Of a DNA stretch of 64,000 nucleotides, positions 57,824 to 64,000 are shown piece by piece (position 1 is the first letter of the stretch; every line of letters begins with the position of its first letter). The stretch lies in assembly GCA_052246725.1 (NCBI GenBank), contig JBQQCL010000001.1, one strand, 5' to 3'. The stretch comes from Pseudalkalibacillus sp052246725. GTDB taxonomy: Bacteria; Bacillota; Bacilli; Bacillales; Fictibacillaceae. Below the pieces are notes generated by a model. It was not told where the DNA came from, searched no databases, and was given only the letters and a program-made list of their open reading frames with translations. The translations under genes were made by a program, and so were the position numbers.

Positions 57824-59296
57824 TTGAACGTACAAAAATTACAACAAGAATGGTTTAGCAACGTCCGGGGTGATGTTCTCGCCGGTATCGTCGTTGCACT
57901 AGCATTGATTCCTGAAGCGATCGCCTTTTCAATCATAGCTGGGGTAGATCCGATGGTTGGTCTTTATGCATCGTTTTGTATCGCAGTTGTCATTGCTTTT
58001 ATAGGCGGCAGACCAGGGATGATTTCTGCAGCAACAGGTGCGATGGCACTTCTAATGACCACACTCGTCGCAGATCATGGATTGCAATATTTACTGGCTG
58101 CAACGATATTGACAGGTATCATCCAGGTTTTGATGGGAGTATTAAAGCTTGGAAAAGTGATGAAATTCATCCCTAAGTCGGTCATGGTCGGATTCGTCAA
58201 TGCTTTGGCGATTTTGATCTTCATGGCCCAACTGCCACACTTTGTCGGTGAAACGTGGATCATGTATGCAATGGTCGCTGGTGCTTTAGCTATCATTTAT
58301 ATTTTCCCGAGATTTACAAAGGCTGTTCCATCACCGTTGATCGCCATCATCGTTATGACAGTGATTGCGGTAACATCTGGTGTTGGTGTGCGGACAGTCG
58401 GGGATATGGGACAATTGACGCAAGCTTTACCGATGTTCTTGATCCCAGAAATTCCGCTTAACTTTGAAACATTAAAAATCATTTTTCCATATTCTTTTGC
58501 ATTAGCGATTGTAGGTTTGTTGGAATCGCTTCTTACAGCTCAGATCGTTGATGATATGACAGATACGGAAAGTGACAAGAACAAGGAAGCAAAAGGTCAA
58601 GGGACAGCAAACATCGTAGCTGGATTTTTCGGTGGAATGGCAGGATGTGCCATGATTGGACAATCTGTCATCAACGTAAAATCAGGCGGTAGAGGAAGAC
58701 TTTCTACCCTCGTTGCTGGTATCGTGCTCATGCTGTTGATCCTAGTCTTCAACAATGTATTGGTTCAAATCCCAATGGCCGCCCTGGTTGGTGTCATGAT
58801 CATGGTTTCAATCGGAACATTCGATTGGTCTTCATTAACAAAATTGCATGTCATGCCGAAAACAGATGCAGCAGTCATGATCGTGACCGTTGTGACAGTC
58901 GTAGTGACACACGATCTCTCAAAAGGAGTCATTGCCGGGGTCATCCTAAGCGCGATCTTCTTTGCTGCTAAAATTTCGAAAATACATGTCGATACGAAAA
59001 TCGAACAACACTTGAATACGAAAACATACGAGGTAAGAGGGCAATTGTTCTTTGCTTCGGTAACTGACTTCGTAGCGAAATTCGACTTTAAAGATGAAGT
59101 AGAAACCGTGATCGTCGATTTCACACATGCCCATTGCTGGGACGATTCAGCAGTCGGAGCTGTTGATAAAATCGTCTTGAAATATAAACAAAATGATGTG
59201 AATGTAAAAATCATCGGATTGAATGCAGATAGCCATAAGCTGATCGATCAGTTGGCTGTTTACGATAAAAACGGTGCAAAAATAGCAAACCACTAA
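57824..59296 (+). CDS. SulP-family anion transporter with STAS domain
   Basis: A 490-residue transporter: membrane domain of 12-14 segments (about 15-395) with VRGDVLAGIVVALALIPEAI and YASFCIAVVIAFIGGRPGMI, then a STAS domain (about 405-490, FDFKDEVETVIVDFTHAHCW). SulP carriers move sulfate, bicarbonate or other anions; the substrate cannot be fixed. TTG start with GAGAGGTG about 10 nt upstream. The TAA stop coincides with the first bases of a family B remnant. The 295 nt upstream gap shows no other feature. Confidence 0.9.
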   Translation: MNVQKLQQEWFSNVRGDVLAGIVVALALIPEAIAFSIIAGVDPMVGLYASFCIAVVIAFIGGRPGMISAATGAMALLMTTLVADHGLQYLLAATILTGIIQVLMGVLKLGKVMKFIPKSVMVGFVNALAILIFMAQLPHFVGETWIMYAMVAGALAIIYIFPRFTKAVPSPLIAIIVMTVIAVTSGVGVRTVGDMGQLTQALPMFLIPEIPLNFETLKIIFPYSFALAIVGLLESLLTAQIVDDMTDTESDKNKEAKGQGTANIVAGFFGGMAGCAMIGQSVINVKSGGRGRLSTLVAGIVLMLLILVFNNVLVQIPMAALVGVMIMVSIGTFDWSSLTKLHVMPKTDAAVMIVTVVTVVVTHDLSKGVIAGVILSAIFFAAKISKIHVDTKIEQHLNTKTYEVRGQLFFASVTDFVAKFDFKDEVETVIVDFTHAHCWDDSAVGAVDKIVLKYKQNDVNVKIIGLNADSHKLIDQLAVYDKNGAKIANH

Positions 59297-59349
59297 GTAA
59301 AACTTAGATCAGCCAAGCCTTTGCGCAGGCTGAGCCTTAGTTGCCCTGA
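59294..59349 (+). repeat. Family B repeat, copy 15 (left half)
   Basis: TAAGTAAAACTTAGATCAGCC to CTTAGTTGCCCTGAT. The right half is missing. Its first TAA is the sulP stop codon. Confidence 0.7.
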
Positions 59350-59351
59350 TG

Positions 59352-59390
59352 AAAAAGGTGCTGGACAGTCCGGCACCTTTTGTTTTTGTA
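59352..59390 (+). terminator. Terminator of the sulP gene
   Basis: AAAAGGTGC pairs with GCACCTTTT, inner GGAC/GTCC, followed by GTTTTTG. Confidence 0.88.
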
Positions 59391-59480
59391 ACTTTGTTTT
59401 TTGTGGTGAAAGATGAAGCCACCATATCTATGTGCAAGTAAGCGAGAAGGCTTGCAACGAGAAGCTTATATGCTTAATTT

Positions 59481-59820
59481 TTACGTTGATACTTTCACAG
59501 CTGCGAACGCCCACAAGAAAGACAAAGCTGATTTGGCTACCCAATTATTGTCCAATAAATCGATGATATTCGAATTCGGTGTATATTTTCCTGAAAATGC
59601 CCCTTGCATCGTCTTGATGTTGAATCCATGTTCACCTAACAACTGATGTAACTCCCATGGCATCAACATATTATGGACCACCTTTTTACCATATAACCTT
59701 TCATAAGCGCTTTGCCGAGGAGGAGCGTAGGGACCTAGGGTGACAGTCACAACGATCCCTCCAGGTTTAAGTATACCAATAACATAATCATTTACAGGTG
59801 TTAAACATAATGTTATGATG
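59481..59820 (-). pseudogene. SAM methyltransferase C-terminal remnant
   Basis: Read leftwards from about 59820 the frame gives DIIITLCLTPVNDYVIGILK, PGGIVVTVTLGPYAPPRQSA, YERLYGKKVVHNMLMPWELH and ends KVST with TAA at 59481. This is the C-terminal part of a class I (UbiE/UbiG-like) methyltransferase: the post-motif D-I-I..L and L-K-P-G-G are clear. The SAM-binding N-terminus is missing because the PadR gene and its operator lie there. A GTG at 59750 could start an 89-residue product but that is unlikely to be functional. Confidence 0.75.
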
Positions 59821-59850
59821 ATATCGAATTTCGATTTCGAAAATCGATAT
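59821..59850 (+). promoter_or_regulatory. Candidate PadR operator
   Basis: ATATCGA-N16-TCGATAT, with inner TTTCGA/TTTCGAAA repeats, 33 nt upstream of the padR start. Large spaced palindromes of this kind are typical of PadR autoregulation. Confidence 0.6.
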
Positions 59851-59882
59851 TGGTTTCCGATATTTGGAGGTGCGGCTATAAT

Positions 59883-60191
59883 ATGACCGATAAAGTATTA
59901 CGTAAGCTGTTTTTAGGCTTTATTCAGATCCATATTTTACACCACGCAAAAGAGGATCCCATCTATGGATCGTGGATGGTTGAGGAGTTGCAGGAGCATG
60001 GCTATGATATCAGCGCAGGAACTTTGTATCCGATTTTACACTCGATGGAGAAAGATGGGCTTTTGCTGAAAGAAGACCGCAACGTTGAAGGTAAAATCAG
60101 AAAGTATTACACCACTACTGTGGCTGGGGAAACGGTTCTGAAGGAAGCACGAAAACAGGCTTATGAACTTTTCAAAGAAATCAACGACTAA
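59883..60191 (+). CDS. PadR-family regulator
   Basis: A 102-residue PadR winged-helix regulator: FLGFIQIHILHHAKEDPIYG, then GYDISAGTLYPILHSMEKDG (recognition helix, signature G-T-L-Y-P) and RKYYTTTVAGETVLKEARKQ. RBS GGAGG about 12 nt upstream. It lies 18 nt before chrA and most likely controls it in response to chromate or oxidative signals. Confidence 0.9.
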   Translation: MTDKVLRKLFLGFIQIHILHHAKEDPIYGSWMVEELQEHGYDISAGTLYPILHSMEKDGLLLKEDRNVEGKIRKYYTTTVAGETVLKEARKQAYELFKEIND

Positions 60192-60209
60192 GAAAGGAGC
60201 AATCAACCA

Positions 60210-61376
60210 ATGAAAAGATTCTTGGAGATTTTACTGATATCCTTGCGTCTAGGTGTATCTTCATTTGGAGGACCCATTGCACATCTAGGCTATTTTCATG
60301 AAGAATATGTACGGAGACGAAAATGGATTGATGAACGGACCTATGCTGACCTTGTCGCTTTATGCCAGTTCTTACCGGGACCCGCAAGCAGCCAGGTCGG
60401 GATTGGAATCGGTGTTGCTCGTGGAGGGGCGATTGGCGGTTTCATTGCCTTTTTAGGGTTCACCATACCTTCTGTCATTGCGCTTATCTTATTTGCGCTC
60501 CTTTTAAAAGAATTGGACATTGCAGACGCAGGCTGGATCCAGGGGCTTAAGCTGGTGGCAGTCGCCGTAGTCGCCCATGCGATCCTTGGAATGGCATCTA
60601 AACTTACCCCTGACAAAAGTCGGAAGACGTTTGCTTTGCTCGCCGTCGTCATTACACTCATTTGGCAGACGACATTCACTCAGGTTGGTATCATTATCGG
60701 AGCTGCCATCATTGGTCTGTTTCTTTTCAAAAACAAAAGCGATCAAGACGCAGAAGACTTCCGGATTCCGTTGTCAAAACGTTTTGCGACTGTTTGTATC
60801 ATCCTGTTTTTCGGTCTGTTAGCTCTTCTCCCTTTTTTACGAGAGTTGACCGGTGCCAATTGGATCGCGATGTTCGACAGCTTTTATAGAGCAGGTGCGC
60901 TTGTTTTTGGCGGCGGGCATGTTGTCCTGCCGTTGTTAGAACGAGAATTTGTACCGACCGGCTGGCTGACTGAACAAGAATTCCTCGCCGGATATGGCGC
61001 TGCACAGGCTGTTCCTGGACCGCTATTCACGTTTGCAGCTTATTTAGGTGCCGTCATCAATGGTTGGAAAGGCGGATTACTTGCAACTGTCGCGATATTC
61101 CTACCTGCATTTCTTTTGATATTCGGAGCTTTACCATTCTGGGATACTTTGAGAAAGAATCAGAAAATGAAAGGGGCTCTACTCGGAGTAAACGCTGCTG
61201 TCGTAGGGATTCTGGTTGCCGCATTCTATCAGCCGATCTGGACAAGTTCTGTGACAAGCGCCATTGATTTCGCTTTTGCAGCTGTATTGTTCAGCATGTT
61301 GGTCTATTACAAGCTCCCACCATGGATTGTAGTGGTAACAGGAGCACTCGGCGGTATGATTTTAGGATATATTTAG
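60210..61376 (+). CDS. chrA: Chromate transporter ChrA
   Basis: A 388-residue fused ChrA with two homologous halves, each five to six membrane segments. Half 1: LRLGVSSFGGPIAHLGYFHE (about 10-30) and LCQFLPGPASSQVGIGIG (about 52-70). Half 2: YRAGALVFGGGHVVLPLLE (about 228) and GYGAAQAVPGPLFTFAAYLG (about 260). The paired F-G-G-x-x..L and PGP motifs define the CHR family. Exports chromate. RBS AAAGGAG. Confidence 0.95.
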   Translation: MKRFLEILLISLRLGVSSFGGPIAHLGYFHEEYVRRRKWIDERTYADLVALCQFLPGPASSQVGIGIGVARGGAIGGFIAFLGFTIPSVIALILFALLLKELDIADAGWIQGLKLVAVAVVAHAILGMASKLTPDKSRKTFALLAVVITLIWQTTFTQVGIIIGAAIIGLFLFKNKSDQDAEDFRIPLSKRFATVCIILFFGLLALLPFLRELTGANWIAMFDSFYRAGALVFGGGHVVLPLLEREFVPTGWLTEQEFLAGYGAAQAVPGPLFTFAAYLGAVINGWKGGLLATVAIFLPAFLLIFGALPFWDTLRKNQKMKGALLGVNAAVVGILVAAFYQPIWTSSVTSAIDFAFAAVLFSMLVYYKLPPWIVVVTGALGGMILGYI

Positions 61377-61388
61377 AGCCAATGGCTG

Positions 61389-61436
61389 GGCTGATCCCAA
61401 ACATCAAACCAATGTTTAGGACCAGCCTTTTTGGTT
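61389..61436 (+). terminator. Terminator of chrA
   Basis: GGCTG-TCC-AAACAT pairs with ATGTTT-GGA-CAGCC with single-base bulges; TTTTTGG follows. Confidence 0.85.
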
Positions 61437-61449
61437 TACATAGCTTCTC

Positions 61450-61625
61450 CTGAGTAACGGACACCAGAGACGTTATTTTGGACAAAAATGAGGTTATTCA
61501 GAATTTAGCGGACACCAGAGCCCTTATTTGTGAAAATTTCATTTTAACGAAATAAGAGCCCTGGTGTCCGTTATTTTTAAAAATGAACGGTTTTTGGGAA
61601 AATAAGGTCTCCTGTGTCCTTTAGC
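61450..61625. repeat. GTGTCCG-type repeat (four units, inverted halves)
   Basis: CGGACACCAGAG at 61458 and 61509 (51 nt apart), then the inverted form CCCTGGTGTCCGTTA (61559) and CTCCTGTGTCCTTTA (61609). The two inner units make a hairpin with about 21 bp arms (CGGACACCAG...AAATAAG...CTGGTGTCCG). Same class as at 140-220. Confidence 0.8.
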
Positions 61626-61681
61626 AATCTTTAAGAAAGTCTCTTTTGTTTAATCAGAAATTAACCACCTCTCTAGAAAAG

Positions 61682-61719
61682 AAAAAATGCCAAGCACTCT
61701 CATTAGAGAGGCTTGACAC
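61682..61719 (-). terminator. Terminator of the CAP-domain gene
   Basis: On the minus strand TGTCAAGCCTCTC pairs with GAGAGTGCTTGGCA around TAAT, followed by TTTTTT. Confidence 0.85.
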
Positions 61720-61726
61720 TTGGTCA

Positions 61727-62464
61727 TTACTTTTGAATGAACATTTGTGACCAACAGTTGCCTTGTTGACCGCCTTTTGAACGTCCAACCCCGATATGTG
61801 TAAGTTGGGCATCCATGATGTTCTCGCGGTGACTTGGGCTGTTCATCCATTGTTGGACAACTTGTTCAGCTGATTGTTGTCCTGCTGCAATGTTTTCAGC
61901 CGCTGACGTGTAGTCGACACCATTTTGCTGCATCATTTGGAACGGTGATCCATACGTCGGTGAATTATGGGAGAAGTAATTGTTTTGGACCAAATCATCT
62001 GCTTTTTTCTGTGCAACTTGAGCAAGTTCTGCGTCAGCTTTTAAGGCAGGCAACCCATTTTTCGTTCTTTCCTGGTTCGTCAATTCGACGACCTGCTTCT
62101 CCATCTCACTCATCGCTGCATTGCCGCCAGGCTGTTGGGCTGTGTCACCAGGTTGTTGGGTTGTATCACCTGGCTGTTGCATGTTCGGCTGAGTGTTCTG
62201 GAAACCTCCTCCATATTGCTGACCATATGGACCTTGAGCATTAGGTGCATTATATCGGTTTTGAAAACTTCCGCCATTTCCCCAAATCGGTGTGAATCGA
62301 TTATTCTGGTTGATCCTCGTACGATCATTCTGGCGGTCATATCTTACCGTGTTATATTGCATACCTTCTTCGTTCTTTTGGCCTGTGTCATCTATGTTAC
62401 ATCCAGCCAGCATTCCTGCTGAAAGGAGTGCAGTGAGACCCAGGGTTGCGATACGTTTTATCAT
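61727..62464 (-). CDS. CAP/SCP-domain lipoprotein (YkwD-like)
   Basis: A 245-residue lipoprotein: signal IKRIATLGLTALLSAGMLAG with lipobox L-A-G-C (Cys 22); a Gln/Asn/Gly-rich linker (about 30-110) with an in-frame repeat QQPGDT; and a C-terminal CAP domain (about 120-245) with VELTNQERTKNGLPALKADA, NNYFSHNSPTYGSPF, AAENIAAGQQSAEQVVQQWM and NSPSHRENIMDAQLTHIGVG. CAP-domain proteins of this type occur in Bacillus spores and envelopes; activity unknown. Confidence 0.9.
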   Translation of the reverse strand: MIKRIATLGLTALLSAGMLAGCNIDDTGQKNEEGMQYNTVRYDRQNDRTRINQNNRFTPIWGNGGSFQNRYNAPNAQGPYGQQYGGGFQNTQPNMQQPGDTTQQPGDTAQQPGGNAAMSEMEKQVVELTNQERTKNGLPALKADAELAQVAQKKADDLVQNNYFSHNSPTYGSPFQMMQQNGVDYTSAAENIAAGQQSAEQVVQQWMNSPSHRENIMDAQLTHIGVGRSKGGQQGNCWSQMFIQK

Positions 62465-62592
62465 GCATCTATCTCCTTTTCGAAGGTTTTATGCCTTCTT
62501 AATGTTTGCATGTAGATCGTATTTAACCCTGAGTAACACTTGGTGCAGAGGGAAAATAACGGTAAAATGGAAACTCCTCAAATGAGCCATAA

Positions 62593-62659
62593 TAAAGAAA
62601 ACTCGGGCAAAGTCAAGCCTTAGGCGTAGATATTGAAGAAAGTATTTATACTTTCTTTA
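62593..62659 (+). repeat. Family B repeat, copy 16 (internally deleted)
   Basis: TAAAGAAAACTCGGGC to TACTTTCTTTA with the middle shortened (CTTAGGCGTAGATATTGAAG). Confidence 0.85.
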
Positions 62660-62687
62660 AATGTAAACCAAAACAGAATTATCCGGT

Positions 62688-64000
62688 TTACATGGAAAGA
62701 TCGGTCGTCTTGTCTCGCTCTTTTTTCTTTTGTCTGAAAAAGAATACTTCATAAAGGACCGGAATCAAAACCAATGTCAGCAATGTGGAGGAAGTCAAAC
62801 CACCGATAACCGTCAATGCCAATCCTTTTGAAATGAACGTTCCTGTCGATGTTGTAAATGCAAGCGGGGTCAACGCCGCAATCGTTGCCAAAGCTGTCAT
62901 TAAAATCGGTCTCAATCGTGTTTTCCCAGCTTCGATCAACGCTTCACGTACAGTCATTCCTTTTTCATCCCTGTTCCTAGTAATCCTGTCAGTCAAGACG
63001 ATCGCATTGGTCACAACGATTCCGATCAGCATCAAGAATCCAATCATGACACTAATGGAAAGTGGTTCTTTTGCTAAATACAGAGCCGTGAATGAACCGA
63101 TCGGAACGAAAATGAGTGAAGATAAGATGATGATTGGTATTCGCGCTTTTCCAAATGTAATGAGCATCGTCAAATAGACAAGACCCATTGCCGAAATCAT
63201 CGCAATCCCCATCTGTTGGAATTCAGCTGTCGTCTCCTCACTTCCGCCGCCACTCTCAAAAGCAACACCTGCAGGAAGTTTAATATCTGATTTAACACCG
63301 TTAACCACTTCGTTCGTAACAGCTTGCACATCGTTTCCTTTCACATGACCTGTCACACGCGCGAAGACTTTACCATCAAGCTTTTGAATCGCTGTGAAGC
63401 TATCCGTTTCTTTAATATCTGCAATCTCTTTCAATTTCACTGGACCTTGAGGACCGTAGATTTCCATTTCTTCAAGGGCTTCAACACTTAAAGGATCTTC
63501 ATAGGATAATTGAACGGTTTTGTTCTCATCATTCAAATTCAATTCGCCAACCTGCACAGGTTTTGTTTGATCTGAAATCATCCCAAGGATTTGCATGCCT
63601 GGAATCCCTTTTTCCCCAGCTTTATCTGAATCGATGTCAACAAGGTACTGTTTTTGTTTTTCGGAAAAATTATTCGAAATATCTTTTAGATCATCGTTGT
63701 CTTTCATGTATTCTTCAACTTCAAGCGCAGCCGACTGCAATTTTTCAAGATCCGTTGAATAGAGATCGATCGAGACACTGTTGTTCGTCGGGGGACCGGC
63801 GGCAGCAAATTCCATGACGTTGAATTCTCCTTCTTCCGCTTCAGCATCCATGATTGTTTCCATATCGCCTCTAAGTTCTTTTAAAAACTCGGATACGTCA
63901 GTGTCTTCTTTCAGCGTCAAGTAGTAGCTTGCTTTGTTTTCCTTTTTCAAACCGGTAAAGAAATCCTTACTTCCGACACCAGCGGTCACATTTTCAATTT
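62688..64000 (-). CDS. RND-family exporter (SwrC/AcrB-like), C-terminal part
   Basis: About 437 C-terminal residues; the gene continues past the window's right edge. The porter domain is followed by the second membrane half: AEFQQMGIAMISAMGLVYLT, GSFTALYLAKEPLSISVMIG, VVTNAIVLTDRITRNRDEKG and RLRPILMTALATIAALTPLA, classical AcrB/SwrC signatures. Proton-driven export of surfactin-like compounds or drugs is expected. The short Lys-rich cytoplasmic tail ends TTDLSM. Confidence 0.9.
   Translation of the reverse strand, partial: IENVTAGVGSKDFFTGLKKENKASYYLTLKEDTDVSEFLKELRGDMETIMDAEAEEGEFNVMEFAAAGPPTNNSVSIDLYSTDLEKLQSAALEVEEYMKDNDDLKDISNNFSEKQKQYLVDIDSDKAGEKGIPGMQILGMISDQTKPVQVGELNLNDENKTVQLSYEDPLSVEALEEMEIYGPQGPVKLKEIADIKETDSFTAIQKLDGKVFARVTGHVKGNDVQAVTNEVVNGVKSDIKLPAGVAFESGGGSEETTAEFQQMGIAMISAMGLVYLTMLITFGKARIPIIILSSLIFVPIGSFTALYLAKEPLSISVMIGFLMLIGIVVTNAIVLTDRITRNRDEKGMTVREALIEAGKTRLRPILMTALATIAALTPLAFTTSTGTFISKGLALTVIGGLTSSTLLTLVLIPVLYEVFFFRQKKKERDKTTDLSM

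Noticed and set aside
59413..59646. Plus-strand 77-codon frame over the methyltransferase remnant
   Set aside because: Antisense to a recognisable methyltransferase C-terminus; no RBS and no family resemblance.
1..64000. Insertion sequences or prophage
   Set aside because: No transposase, integrase or phage structural gene was found; all repeats seen are small and non-coding.

Overview
This window reads as chromosome of an endospore-forming Bacillaceae (Bacillus sensu lato, low-to-medium GC Firmicute). The evidence is: a block collinear with the B. subtilis yus region (yusF, yusG, gcvH, yusI, fadE-fadA-fadN, fadM, CotF-like coat genes, yusU, yusO-yusP); a textbook FadR operator; a SigW promoter in front of pspA-nfeD-floT; strong GGAGG ribosome binding sites with frequent GTG/TTG starts; and a YjcZ-type small sporulation protein. 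No rRNA, tRNA, CRISPR array, phage or transposase gene was seen.

Layout. 0-12 kb: glycine cleavage H protein, fatty acid beta-oxidation (fadNAE under a FadR box), proline dehydrogenase and coat proteins. 12-24 kb: a GAF/HisKA_3 two-component system, FMN reductase, separate CopC and CopD proteins, alpha/beta hydrolase, GNAT, PAP2, a MarR/MFS pair, a CBS protein and an HD-GYP protein. 25-38 kb: cardiolipin synthase, a remnant peptide-transport locus (orphan permease plus truncated SgrR-like regulator), aldehyde dehydrogenase, the SigW-type membrane-stress operon pspA-nfeD-floT, a Bax1-I-like protein, a nonsense-mutated SnoaL gene and a second MurG-like transferase. 38-47 kb: an Opp/Dpp-type ABC cluster lacking a binding protein, DedA, and a very large secreted amylopullulanase with LacI-type operators. 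47.6-53 kb: a metalloid-resistance island. 53.4-64 kb: paired CrcB fluoride channels, a GH18 lipoprotein, a RIO-like kinase, UspA/SulP, a PadR-ChrA chromate module, a CAP-domain lipoprotein and a partial RND exporter.

The metalloid island is the most interesting part. A classical operon (minus strand) runs arsR-arsB-arsC-arsI and ends in a HesB/IscA-like gene whose conserved cysteine codon is TGA. The TGA is followed at the right distance by a hairpin that fits the bacterial SECIS rules, the rest of the frame and the RBS are intact, and a terminator follows. It is therefore a candidate HesB-like selenoprotein at the end of an arsenic operon, or else a fresh nonsense mutant. Next to it is a second, separately controlled unit: an ArsR-type repressor, an ArsP/DUF318-type permease and two tiny Cys-rich proteins, tied together by five copies of the palindrome ATCAA-N6-TTGAT.

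The window is also unusually rich in small non-coding repeats. Family B (about 85 nt, with a roughly 148 nt long form) has ends TAAAGAAA/TTTCTTTA, occurs about 16 times, and supplies the stop codon of at least four to five genes. Family A (about 220-350 nt, with imperfect terminal inverted repeats) occurs five times; in three copies a family B element sits at exactly the same internal position and in two copies that site is empty. Three more classes are periodic: GGTGCCTGGCACC every 48 nt (two loci), GTGTCCG every 50-51 nt (two loci), and a TTGAGCAAT array every 20-21 nt.
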